Source: Seminavis robusta (taxonomy: Eukaryota; Bacillariophyta; Bacillariophyceae; Naviculales; Naviculaceae). Taken from it: a stretch of DNA of 20,894 bases. The first letter of the stretch is position 1. Every line of letters starts with the position of its first letter. The DNA lies in contig CAICTM010001908.1 of NCBI GenBank assembly GCA_903772945.1, positions 1-20,894 of the forward strand. The letters are read 5' to 3'. A program made the translations under genes and the position numbers. Below are positions 1 through 8,851 of this stretch, one piece after another. Below the pieces are notes generated by a model. It was given only the letters and a program-made list of their open reading frames with translations. It did no database searches and had not been told where the DNA came from.

Positions 1-32
1 GAATTGCGAAATGTCTACACATTACCGTCCCA

Positions 33-2276
33 TTACACGGCGTCCAAGTGTCTCAACAGCCAAATGGCCAATTCAATCGCTGTTAATGGTTCGCGAGCAT
101 GAGGTGCCGGAGATCGGTAGCCCTTTGCAACAGTGACTGGGCCCTCATACCGAGACCTGTGAAGGGGTGACATTGTCACCCTGTGAAATGGCGTCATCGT
201 TGGAGATGTTGACGGGGACGCTGATGGTGTTTGACTCGGAGTTGTGCTGGGATGCCACGATGGCTCTGAAGACAGGGTGGGTGATATCGAATGCGTTGGT
301 GAACCCGAAGGGTTGTCACTCGGATGTTGGGTTCGCCAAGGAGGCCAAGACACTCTATAGTTGGGTCTCTCCGTTGGAGTGATAGTCGGATCCGACGATG
401 GGCCAGTGCTGATGCTGGGTACTGCCGACGGTCCTCTGGAGGGGCTAGTAGAGGGTATTGAAGAGGGATCAGAAGAAGGAAAAGAGGAGGGCCCAACCGA
501 TGGTGTAATGGACGGCAAAGATGAAGGGTCGTGCGATGGGTGTTGCGACATTGTGGGTTGAATGGACGGCACGTCGGTGGGTGCGAACGTCCTCTCTGGT
601 GGTCGAGAGACGATAGCACGAGTGATTGGTGGTTGAGTTGGAACGGATGAAGGGGTAATACTCGGAACAAGGGACACGGATGGTCGGTTAGAAGGGCTTT
701 GAGATACGCTGGGATGATATGATACCGTTGGTTGCTCAGTTGGTTCCAAACTCGGAGAGCCAGAAGTGGATGGACGGTATGACACACTTGGTTGGTCGGA
801 AGGTTGAAAACTTGGAGCAGCAGATGTGGACGGGGTTGGCGCTTGGTGGAATCCGCCCATGCTTGGTGGCAAGCTTGGGGAAACAGAAATTGATGGGAGA
901 TTGCTGGGGTGGTATGACAGGCTCGGTTCCTCAGAAGGCGCAGAGCTGTGAGAAGGACGGTACGACTCGCTTGGTCGTTCTGAGGGGGGCGAACTGGGCA
1001 CACGTGAAGGTGTCTCCGAAGGACTCGACGGTGTCTTTGAAGGAGACTGAGAAGCTACGTCTGGCGTCGTTGAAGGATGCTGAGATTGTCGCACTTCAGG
1101 CTTTGGCCAAGGACGTGAAAGCGACGATGGCCCTCCTCGCAAAGAGCTGTCTGTTCCATCTGTTGATGGCGATGATGTCGCTGGTTGTGGTGTTGCATCC
1201 GGTGAATATGTAATGCGAGCCACAGTTGGAAGCCGGGTTGCCCGTGCCCCTATTGTGCGTCTCGTTGGATAATCGGTTGGACGTCGTGTCGATCGAGCCC
1301 GCCCCCCTACCTGTATTTGGCGTTTCGTTGGATAATCGGTTGGCCGCCGTGTCGACCGAGCCCCAATTGGAAGGGTCGTGGGCAGTTCTGTTGGAGGTCG
1401 AGTTGTCCGAGCCCCAATTGGAAGTGTCGTCGGCAATTTTGTTGGAGGTCGTGTAGTCCGAGCCCCAATGGGAAGGCTCGTTGGAACGTCGATTGGAGGT
1501 CGAGTTGCCCGAGCTTCGATTGGAAGGCTCGTTGGAACGTCGATTGGAGGTCGAGTTGCCCGAGCTTCGATTGGAAGGCTCGTTGGAACGTCGATTGGAG
1601 GTCGAGTTGCCCGAGCCGTAATCGGTAGATTCGTTGGAAACCCTGGAGGTCGAGTTGCTCGTGCTCTGATCGGGTGTTTCGTTGGAAATCCTGGAGGTCG
1701 AGTTGCTTGTGCCCTTACCGGAAGTTTGGTTGGAAATGCGGTTGCTGATGGCCAAGGAGTTTCCGTGGGAAATGCAGTCGTGGTTGGCGTGTACGTAGGC
1801 CTGGACTCGGACACGCTCACAAGCTTTGATCTTGGAAAGAAAATTGATGTCTCAACCGGTGTTTCCTGGCTTGACGTTTGTTGTTCGGCTACAGCAGGAG
1901 ATGTTTGCGAATCTGTTGATGAGTCTGATGAGTCTACTGAGTCCCATGAATCCAATGACACGCTTGCAGGTCTAGGGATAACCATTGGCGTGGTCGTTGG
2001 ATGCCCAGTGGGCAACGGTGTTTCAATTGTTGGACCCTCTGATGGGCTGGAAGTGATGGTATGATCCCTCGACCCTTTCTTTTTGCCCTCTCCACTCCTC
2101 CCTAACCCACCGGCTTTGGCATGGTCGTCCTTCGATCCTTTCTGCTTCAATCGGCGTTCTTCATCATCATCGCCAGCAGAACTTGTCGTTCTTGCTGTGT
2201 GAACGAAGATGTTGCTTCTTCCTACAGAAGTAATAAGTTTACCCGAATCGATTTGGTGCACTTGTAGATGAATCAT
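33..2276 (-). CDS. Pro/Ser/Thr-rich repeat protein, probable 3' exon of the preceding frame
   Basis: The 747-codon frame has no signal peptide. Its first ~30 residues look unlike the rest, so the ATG at 2276 is probably not a real start. Coding-like sequence begins near residue 29 with a charged stretch (acidic DDDEE, then Lys/Arg-rich to about 70). Residues 106-125 are Ser/Asp-rich. Residues 180-350 are about ten copies of a 17-residue unit of the form ARATRPPxxxPTxLPI. Residues 380-695 are PSxxPS repeats, including four SY(H/R)PS motifs. The tail (700-747) is less repetitive and ends in AIELAIWLLRHLDAV. It shares the composition and basic-then-PS order of the upstream frame, overlaps it by 38 bases and leaves no room for a promoter, so joining by a 50-70-nt intron or a frameshift is the simplest reading. 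Several other frames are open across the repeats because the units are multiples of three; these are shadows. Confidence 0.65.
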   Translation of the reverse strand: MIHLQVHQIDSGKLITSVGRSNIFVHTARTTSSAGDDDEERRLKQKGSKDDHAKAGGLGRSGEGKKKGSRDHTITSSPSEGPTIETPLPTGHPTTTPMVIPRPASVSLDSWDSVDSSDSSTDSQTSPAVAEQQTSSQETPVETSIFFPRSKLVSVSESRPTYTPTTTAFPTETPWPSATAFPTKLPVRAQATRPPGFPTKHPIRARATRPPGFPTNLPITARATRPPIDVPTSLPIEARATRPPIDVPTSLPIEARATRPPIDVPTSLPIGARTTRPPTKLPTTLPIGARTTRPPTELPTTLPIGARSTRRPTDYPTKRQIQVGGRARSTRRPTDYPTRRTIGARATRLPTVARITYSPDATPQPATSSPSTDGTDSSLRGGPSSLSRPWPKPEVRQSQHPSTTPDVASQSPSKTPSSPSETPSRVPSSPPSERPSESYRPSHSSAPSEEPSLSYHPSNLPSISVSPSLPPSMGGFHQAPTPSTSAAPSFQPSDQPSVSYRPSTSGSPSLEPTEQPTVSYHPSVSQSPSNRPSVSLVPSITPSSVPTQPPITRAIVSRPPERTFAPTDVPSIQPTMSQHPSHDPSSLPSITPSVGPSSFPSSDPSSIPSTSPSRGPSAVPSISTGPSSDPTITPTERPNYRVSWPPWRTQHPSDNPSGSPTHSISPTLSSEPSWHPSTTPSQTPSASPSTSPTMTPFHRVTMSPLHRSRYEGPVTVAKGYRSPAPHAREPLTAIELAIWLLRHLDAV
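1215..1736 (-). repeat. 51-bp coding minisatellite (17-residue TRPP repeat)
   Basis: About ten units of 51 bp encode 17-residue repeats inside the Pro/Ser-rich frame. Three consecutive units starting at plus-strand positions 1471, 1522 and 1573 are identical or nearly so over the 51 bases, while the flanking units have diverged. The unit length is a multiple of three, so copy-number change keeps the reading frame. Confidence 0.85.
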
Positions 2277-4137
2277 ATGTGTTCCACAAGTGATATGGCA
2301 GATGGGTAGAGGGTGGGATGGAGTACGGATTCGGGGTTAATGGTGCTCTTGTTGAGCCAGTTGTGGGCCCAGCAGCCGTGGTTTCTGGAGTGGGAGATTC
2401 TGCCGAAGCAACAGAAGGGGTGCTCGGTTTATCTACCCCCGGCGGAGCTAGGTCAACTGCGGGGATCTCGTCTGCTTGTTTCTTTATGACCCAAGTACCT
2501 GTCTCGGCATCATACATAAAAGACTGCGGAAGATTTACGGAGGAAGACGGCATGGCTGAGGGCTCTTCTTTTGGGATTGTTGTGGGAGCTACAGTGACGA
2601 GATCTGGTGTTGGCGATTGAGTCAAAGCATCAACGGGAGTTTGACTTGGCAAAGCACTCAGCGCTGTCGGTATTTGAGTTGGGGGACTCTCTTCTGCATG
2701 CTTATTTGACACCCAAGACCCTTTTTTGGCATCATACATGAAATATTGCGGAAGATATGTGGAAGGAGAGATTCTGGTTGCAGTAGGCTCTTCTGTTGGA
2801 ACTGTTGTTGGAGCGGTTGTGATGGGTTTCTCTTCGCTTTCAGAGAACTCGGGGCTTTCGGCACCATGATCCGCACTCGTTGGAATGGTTGTGGGATCTG
2901 GTGAGATAGGGCTGACTGTGGGGAATCGCGTCGAGAAGATTGTGGGATAGACGCTTGGTGAATCTGTTGGTGGCAGGGTTGGATCGCTTGTGGGGCTCCC
3001 CTCTGCAACTTTGAACTCAGGCTGTTTCTTGGATTCGTTTTCAGGCTGTGGCTCGTTCGTCGGAAATCGTGTTAGCGCAGCAAAACGAACCATCGTTGGA
3101 TATGCCGTGGGAAACTCCGAAGGAGATTCAGTTACCGGGCCGTCTGTGGGTAGCTGAGTTGGCTGGATTGATGGGTCCAAGGACGGCATCCCTGAAGTTG
3201 ATCCAGTTGAAGGAACTCTTGTTGGCTCATTGGTCAAGTCTGTTGGAACAGGAGTAGGAAATCTCGTTGACGGGGGAGACGGGTCAGTAGCCGGCCCTGA
3301 AGTTGATCCTGTTGAAGGAGCTTCGGTTGGCTCATTGGTCAAGTCTGCTGGAACAGGAGACGGCAATCCCGTTGGCGGTGGAGACGGGTCGATAGTCGAG
3401 CTAGGGTGCCCTATGGGTCTCTCGGTTGCTGGCAGCTCAGCGACGGGCATGATCGAATCAATTGTCAAACTCTCAGGCAATGATGTCGGCAGTGTCGTTG
3501 GTGATCGTGTGGGGTGAGACGTTTCCCTCTCCCCCTTTATTTTATTCTTGCCCCCCTTCTTCGATGCCGTGGGAGCTTCTGATGGAACACCCGATGGGAC
3601 GTCTGATGGCGTCCTTGTTGGATCGTTTGATGGCCCGAAAGACGGTCTTGATGTTGGATTGTCTGAAGGAGGTACCGAGGGATAGCTTGTTGGTTTATTG
3701 GAGGGCTCCAACGACGGAGCTTCTGATGGTTCTTCTGTTTCCCCTTTCACCCCACGTGCCCTACCGGTAGCTTGTCCCTTTTGCCCGGATCTACCAGTAT
3801 GAGTCAGAGCACGCTGTTCCTTTTTGACCCTTGAATTCTTTCGTGCATCTTTGGCCCCGCTTCCCTCTTCACGACCATCGATGAAGATTTTGCTGTTTGC
3901 CCCTCGTAGCAAGTTGTTGTCAGCAGTATTCCTGGTGGCCCTTCGCCGTCTTCTAGATTTGTGGCTTCGCGCGGCGTTGACGTATTGTCTCCCACCACCG
4001 TCATCCCGTGGCTTTCCTCTCAATCCCGCGACACGTTCTTCATTGGCATTGGCGATGTCATGTTGCTGGAAGACGAACAGCAAGAGGATTGTTATTAGAA
4101 ACGTTGGTCGCATTTTTCTGTGCTGCAGATTTCTCAT
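2239..4137 (-). CDS. Secreted Pro/Ser/Thr-rich repeat protein, 5' part
   Basis: The frame is 632 codons. A second in-frame Met at residue 9 (ATG ending at 4113) gives a cleaner signal peptide: a short basic start, the hydrophobic run FLITILLLFVF, then a likely cleavage site after ANA near residue 31. Residues 35-135 are basic, including a run of Arg at 62-66. From about 136 the protein is PSxxPS/PTxxPT low complexity, typical of mucin-like or extracellular-matrix proteins of diatoms. A 35-residue unit is repeated in tandem at 250-319. A motif LPQxFMYDAxxGxWV occurs at 462-476 and 536-550 within a 75-residue duplication. After the signal peptide I see no Cys, no membrane segment and no enzyme domain. 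The frame stops two bases into a GTAAAC donor-like sequence, and the next Pro/Ser-rich frame starts in the overlap, so this is probably exon 1 of a longer gene. The role in cell wall, mucilage or adhesion is inference only. Confidence 0.75.
   Translation of the reverse strand: MRNLQHRKMRPTFLITILLLFVFQQHDIANANEERVAGLRGKPRDDGGGRQYVNAARSHKSRRRRRATRNTADNNLLRGANSKIFIDGREEGSGAKDARKNSRVKKEQRALTHTGRSGQKGQATGRARGVKGETEEPSEAPSLEPSNKPTSYPSVPPSDNPTSRPSFGPSNDPTRTPSDVPSGVPSEAPTASKKGGKNKIKGERETSHPTRSPTTLPTSLPESLTIDSIMPVAELPATERPIGHPSSTIDPSPPPTGLPSPVPADLTNEPTEAPSTGSTSGPATDPSPPSTRFPTPVPTDLTNEPTRVPSTGSTSGMPSLDPSIQPTQLPTDGPVTESPSEFPTAYPTMVRFAALTRFPTNEPQPENESKKQPEFKVAEGSPTSDPTLPPTDSPSVYPTIFSTRFPTVSPISPDPTTIPTSADHGAESPEFSESEEKPITTAPTTVPTEEPTATRISPSTYLPQYFMYDAKKGSWVSNKHAEESPPTQIPTALSALPSQTPVDALTQSPTPDLVTVAPTTIPKEEPSAMPSSSVNLPQSFMYDAETGTWVIKKQADEIPAVDLAPPGVDKPSTPSVASAESPTPETTAAGPTTGSTRAPLTPNPYSIPPSTHLPYHLWNTYDSSTSAPNRFG
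2461..2814 (-). repeat. 225-bp tandem duplication encoding the FMYD...WV motif
   Basis: Residues 442-485 and 517-559 of the upstream Pro/Ser-rich frame align as two copies with a 75-residue period. Both contain APTT(V/I)P, EEP, then LPQ(Y/S)FMYDA, Gly, (S/T)WV and a Lys/Glu-rich end. This is the only aromatic block in that part of the protein. Confidence 0.7.
3181..3390 (-). repeat. 105-bp tandem duplication (35-residue unit)
   Basis: Residues 250-284 and 285-319 of the upstream Pro/Ser-rich frame are near-identical copies carrying DLTNEPT and PSTGSTSG. The DNA is also highly similar, so the duplication is fairly recent or homogenised. Confidence 0.75.
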
Positions 4138-4564
4138 TGCTCCATTGTCGTTGCTCTTGTTTGTGTCATTGAAGTGAAGCGACTCGATTCGGTTCTCGCT
4201 CGAAAGTCGTGGCTTCAGTCAATCTCGAATCAAGGTTACGTTTCGGACTCCAGCGGCAAAGGCGACAGCACTAGTACTGTTTTGGTGCCACTGGAAACGA
4301 TTTTCTTGGCAAGCAAGGACGAGGAAACAAAATGTGAGTAGACCTGATCCGTTGGAGCTGCAAGGGTGAAACTTTGGCGTCAATGGGCAGCTCGAAGGCA
4401 GCAAAATCGCGAGTTTGGTGCGCCGAACCGCGACGAGGAAAGAAGGGGTGGGGAAAACATGTGGGGGGAAGAAAAGGGGGGCGAGGAAGAAGGAAAGAAG
4501 GTCGCGCTGCAATGGCGCAAATGGGAATTGCGCAGCGCCCGATCAAAACTTTGATGATATCGAA
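4138..4564. other. Divergent intergenic region with G-run tract
   Basis: This is the region between the minus-strand Pro/Ser-rich gene and the plus-strand hydrolase. Both genes would be transcribed away from it, so it must hold both promoters. I see no convincing TATA box. A purine-rich, G-rich stretch runs from about 4436 to 4505. Short open frames here on both strands lack any recognisable protein. Confidence 0.5.
4445..4481 (+). promoter_or_regulatory. Potential G-quadruplex motif
   Basis: Four G-runs lie on the plus strand: GGGG (4445-4448), GGGG (4450-4453), GGGGGG (4463-4468) and GGGGGG (4476-4481), with spacers of 1, 9 and 7 bases. They end 83 bases before the preferred hydrolase start. 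The motif could form in DNA or in the 5' leader RNA; nothing here shows that it does. Confidence 0.5.
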
Positions 4565-6082
4565 ATGACGTTCGCCACAGCGGAGACTGTGGCAACGCTC
4601 TCTGCCATACTTCTATCCCCCATAAGGCTATCTGAAGCACACCGAGTAAATCAACTACTTGCAGATTCAAATAGCAACCCCAGCTTCCCTCAAGTCCAGC
4701 AGTGCCCACCTTCCAAGGGTGGTGGCATTTGTCCTCTGCAAAACACCTGTTGCCCCATTCGACTATCGAATGGTACGATTCATAGTGGCTGTATTCCCAG
4801 CGATCTAGGCGCTTCTGTGGCAACCTGTTGTGCCGATCAACTGACTGGCTGTGGAGTGGGGTACCAATGCTTGGAAGATGAATTGAACAATCGACCAGTA
4901 TGTAAGGCCACAGCTGAGATTCAAGATCCCTTGGTGCAAGAACTGCCTCGCTATCCACTATGTCACAAGTCTAAAAATGCCAATTTCCAGCACATTCAGA
5001 GGTTTGTGTCGCCTAGCAAATTTCCAACTGCAGAAATGCTGTACTATTCATCACATGGAGACATACAGCACTGGAACCACCACCAGCAGAATATGATACA
5101 CAAAGTTTTGATTGTGATTCATGGTGCCAATCGCAATGCAGATGATTACTTTTGTTCTGCCTCTGCAGCGGTACTACGAGCTTCACAACCATTGCCTGAC
5201 CAGGTCCTTCTGTTGGCTCCCCGCTTTGTGGTCCCTCAAGATTTGCCACCAACCGTCCACCTCGGAACAGAAACCGGTAGAATTCTACAATGGGATGGAA
5301 ATGCCCCCAATGGCGCTTGGAGATATGGTGCCAATGCTATTGCTCCATTGACAGCCACCAATGTCAGTTCCTTTGATGTACTCGATGCTTTTGTGGAAAC
5401 TATTCGGTCCCATGTTGGAATGTCATGCAACCGCATCACTGTGGTTGGCCACTCCAGTGGAGGTCAGTTTGTGCAACGATGGGCCCTTTTGTCCGACCAA
5501 GCCCAGCATGTGCAAACAGTGGTGGCCAACCCCAGTTCCTATGCCTATCTGACACCACAACGGTATGACACGAACACTGGGTCTTGGAAGGTCCCCGGTG
5601 CGCAGAAGGACTGTCTCCACAGGTACAATCAATGGGAATGGGGAATGGAGATGTCCAAGGACGAAACATCAGAATACGTGCGGCGGAGACTACAGAACAG
5701 AAACCAAACAGACGCAGTGATAGAGCGATTTGCGACGCGTCAGGTTGTCTACTTGGTGGGTACCTTGGATCGATGCAACGCGTCCTCCTCTGACGAGGAG
5801 AGGTCAACACCAGCAACTACCAAGCCATGGTGCTACTCCCACGGTCTGGAAACAACTTGTATGGACCACATTCAAGGAAGCAATCGATGGGAGCGCAATG
5901 TTCGGTACCTGGAAATGCTGAAACTTGTGATTCCTTCGTCCCAGAAATACCACAAGAGGGTCGTGGTACCGGGAGTGGGCCATGACCACAGTCTCATGTT
6001 CTCGAGCCCCCAGGGACTGGAGGTGCTGCTCTCCAAGAGTAGCAGTGATGAAATGCATTCCATCAACCCGATCGCATCATAA
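4565..6082 (+). CDS. Secreted alpha/beta hydrolase with N-terminal granulin-like domain
   Basis: I chose the ATG at 4565 (505 residues) over an in-frame one at 4415: it gives a signal peptide ending near SEA (residue 25), while the longer form starts with about 50 low-complexity basic residues read from the G-run tract. Residues 47-113 are cysteine-rich with CP...TCC and CC...C...C spacing, resembling part of a granulin module, though not the full granulin pattern. Residues 180-490 look like an alpha/beta hydrolase: VLIVIHG (oxyanion strand, HG at 186-187), the nucleophile elbow GHSSGG with Ser297, a likely acid Asp402 in VGTLDRC, and His473 in GVGHDH. Extra cysteines suggest disulfides, which fits secretion. 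The substrate is unknown; esterase, lipase or peptidase activity are all possible. No intron is needed. It is divergent from the Pro/Ser-rich gene. Confidence 0.8.
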   Translation: MTFATAETVATLSAILLSPIRLSEAHRVNQLLADSNSNPSFPQVQQCPPSKGGGICPLQNTCCPIRLSNGTIHSGCIPSDLGASVATCCADQLTGCGVGYQCLEDELNNRPVCKATAEIQDPLVQELPRYPLCHKSKNANFQHIQRFVSPSKFPTAEMLYYSSHGDIQHWNHHQQNMIHKVLIVIHGANRNADDYFCSASAAVLRASQPLPDQVLLLAPRFVVPQDLPPTVHLGTETGRILQWDGNAPNGAWRYGANAIAPLTATNVSSFDVLDAFVETIRSHVGMSCNRITVVGHSSGGQFVQRWALLSDQAQHVQTVVANPSSYAYLTPQRYDTNTGSWKVPGAQKDCLHRYNQWEWGMEMSKDETSEYVRRRLQNRNQTDAVIERFATRQVVYLVGTLDRCNASSSDEERSTPATTKPWCYSHGLETTCMDHIQGSNRWERNVRYLEMLKLVIPSSQKYHKRVVVPGVGHDHSLMFSSPQGLEVLLSKSSSDEMHSINPIAS

Positions 6083-6142
6083 ACCAAGAATGATGCAGGG
6101 TTGTGAAGCACTGTCACCTGGTGGTGGAACCCGTGCTATTAC

Positions 6143-6195
6143 GGTACCGGTACCAGGTACGAAACTTGGATACGGCAATAACTAGTACCTGGTAC
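6143..6195. repeat. GTAC palindrome cluster with 11-bp inverted repeat
   Basis: GGTACCGGTACC at 6143-6154 is a perfect 12-bp palindrome. It overlaps an inverted repeat with 11-bp arms GTACCAGGTAC (6150-6160) and GTACCTGGTAC (6185-6195) around a 24-base spacer. It begins about 60 bases after the hydrolase stop codon and could fold in the 3' end of that transcript or be a remnant of a small mobile element. Confidence 0.6.
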
Positions 6196-7188
6196 GAGTA
6201 CCAGTGGTACACTGTACGGCGATTGAACGATAGTAATTGAGTCGAGTCGCGAGAGCAGACAGGCGCCAGACGTCTGGCTAGACCAGTCTTTAGGCTGTTT
6301 TCCTTCATGTTCCGTAAGGCTCCGGCTGCCCTTCGCAGACAAGAGATAGAATTCACTTCTGTCGCCCACCGTTCTGCTGACACGAACATGTACTGAAGGT
6401 GTACATAGACTACTGGTACTGATCATGAGCAGTCTCACCACATGTACTGCAGTACTACTAAAATAGCTGGTACGGTGAGCTGTTGCTGCAGCTTGAACAC
6501 AGATTTGACCTGCGAACTCCTTGAAGTGTGACTCTTGACTAAAAGACCGCTTAGAAAAGGTCCAGTAGCACAATGCAACTGGCCATACTTTTGAGAACAC
6601 TGGCACCTTTAACAGGGGAAGCCAGGTTCGATAATTCATACTCTAGTCAACGACAAGGTCATCCTGGATCTTAAAGCAAAGAAAGAAATAAAACACACTT
6701 TCCGATGGCACAATTTGGCACGAATCCAACGAACATTCTATCTAGAGCTTCATTTACATGGCTACGTGGATGTTTTGGGGGACAATGTTACAGCAGGCGA
6801 AGCGTAGTGGCGGACAGTTTTCTTTAGAAAAGCAAGAGCTCAGTGGATCAAAAAGGGTTTTATGAAGATCAATCGACAACAAGCTGCGCAGAAAAGAGTA
6901 GAAACTCCACGCAATCAAGGACAATTTGGTTAGGACCAAAATAGACGTGTTAAACTATGCATTAATATGGCCTGTAGTTGATCAAAAACCATTACTTTTG
7001 TAAGTTATGTTTGGAACCATGCACGGTGCTTCAAGAAATAACTCGATGCGAAGCCATTCAGAAATCCTTCACAACTTGTAAATAGTATACATTTAACAAG
7101 ACGGAAGCAGAACAGGAAATTGCCTTTCCGTCAGCTCGTTCCACTTACTCCTGAACTCCACCAATCTTCACTTTCCACTTAAAGAGGA

Positions 7189-7223
7189 TGCCTTCGCAGC
7201 TGCCTTCGCGGCTGCCTTCGCAC
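7189..7223. repeat. 12-bp tandem repeat
   Basis: Three near-identical units of TGCCTTCGC(A/G)GC, the last one truncated, lie in non-coding DNA. Confidence 0.6.
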
Positions 7224-8844
7224 AATTGTAATTAGCAATTGAAAGTTGCTAAAGATGAAATGAAAAGGCTCACCTTATATTCCTTACCGACCCATTGAAA
7301 CTGCTGATTCCAGAATGAGCTGGAGGAACGATCGCATGTGCGCGACAAGTGCTGAACCAATCGTACCGAACATGTAGTACATGTAGTCTTTGGTGATATT
7401 TTGCATAGGCATAAGCCTTATTGTGTCTGTGGTAAGGTACTGGTACTGATACGGTAGGATAGACAGCCCTCACAGCTTCAAAGACAACTCCAAGTGTTGC
7501 TACTTGTTGTTGCTTCTCTGTTGAAATTTGCTTATCTCCTAATCCGTGGCCTCTGGCAACCTGGAACTGAAGGCATAGTCTAATTGATCATCAATCTTGA
7601 TGCTCCTTCTCATAGTCCCAAGGATCCTCACCAGGTCCTTTGCAATGGCCCACACGACAAGAAAAGCATGTGTCTCCAGGCCTGTCTCTCCCAATGCTGC
7701 CACTTTTTGCTGTCTTTGCTGATGGTCTTCTTGGTGTCCAAGCTGAGGCAGCCACTCACCAAACATCTCTCCTCTTTGCTCGCTGCAAAGTGGTCCCGCC
7801 CTGGGTGGTGTGTGGCTAGGCTAATGCTTGGCTCAGCCTTGGCTGATATTGTTCAGGCCGCACGGCTCTTGTGTCCCTGCTGGCACAATGAGCTATGACC
7901 AGTCCGTACTTACTTGGCTTTGTCACTGTGGAGCTGCTATCCCAGTGTCAATAGCCTTCAATAGGTCGGTAAGGTTGAGCGGAGTGTTGTCATGAGAGGC
8001 AGTATGATGACATGATGACCTTAAAAATATATCTTGATTTGGGTAAAAAGCTTGGTGTCGATCTACGCTTTTGTTCAACAGATCCACCAAATTTATTTCA
8101 ATGGGTTGCATCACTACTTAAAGCTGCCTAAGTGAGTGTCCGCGTGAGATAGTTTACAAGCGATTTACAATTCGTGGGACCCCTTCCATTCCTCGATGAC
8201 CTAGCCGGCTTACATGACTTAATACCGGTACGTCTGGAGATGTCGACAACTCGGGGTTTCCTTAGACACTCCGTAGACACTGATTACTGTTTAGCCATTC
8301 AATCTGGATCCATTACTGTAGCTATCCATTTAGACTTATTGAGTTGTAGTTTCTTTTTGATTATTAATAGTACTCTATTTTGATAGTGACTCTTGGCAAA
8401 AGGCTGGGTCGCAAAAAGTCCAGAGAATCGACTTGCTCAGCTGTTGTAGATACTGTCAGAGGCCCCGATCTCCTATTAAATAAAATGTAATCGTCGAGTC
8501 AGCTCTTCTTGTCTATCCTACGGTGATTGTCCTACCCTTCTCAAGTGGAGGTAGCTTTACCAGTAGTGGTTGGCGCGTAGCCGTGCCGGTACCGCCAGTG
8601 GCAACTGGAGCAGGCTCTGTCGAAGTCTTGAGGAACCACTCCCAATAGATTAACCAAGCACAGCGCTGCAGACCACAGCTGAAGTCCGCTTACAGCCTTT
8701 CACGACCACACCGCATACTGCTCTTTCTCTCGCCTCTTTTCAACCAATACTACTTTGCCAAGGCTTCTGCGGCCAGCAAGCTCCATTTACCACTGCAACC
8801 ACTACCTTCATCAGGTATCATTGCATAGCCATTGGTGTGTGTGC

Positions 8845-8851
8845 TATATAA
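8845..8851 (+). promoter_or_regulatory. Candidate TATA box for the LRR gene
   Basis: TATATAA lies 222 bases upstream of the LRR start codon. If used, transcription would begin near 8875 and give a leader of roughly 200 bases that contains an 8-bp hairpin (8968-8986) and a short GAATTGAGTT tandem repeat just before the ATG. It is a sequence match only. Confidence 0.4.

Noticed and set aside
1096..2064. Long open frames on both strands (219 codons minus, 228 codons plus) across the Pro/Ser-rich gene
   Set aside because: The 51-bp repeats are a multiple of three, so all frames stay open; the peptides only echo the repeat.
4415..4564. N-terminal extension of the hydrolase from the first in-frame ATG
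   Set aside because: It is a translation of the G-run tract, rich in Lys/Arg/Gly, and would hide the signal peptide that begins at 4565.
6139..6639. 166-codon minus frame after the hydrolase
   Set aside because: It runs through the GTAC palindromes, shows no domain, signal or repeat, and reads like non-coding sequence.
7539..7898. Overlapping minus (75 codons) and plus (104 codons) frames
   Set aside because: Each is the shadow of the other at best; neither has a recognisable motif, so no gene is called.
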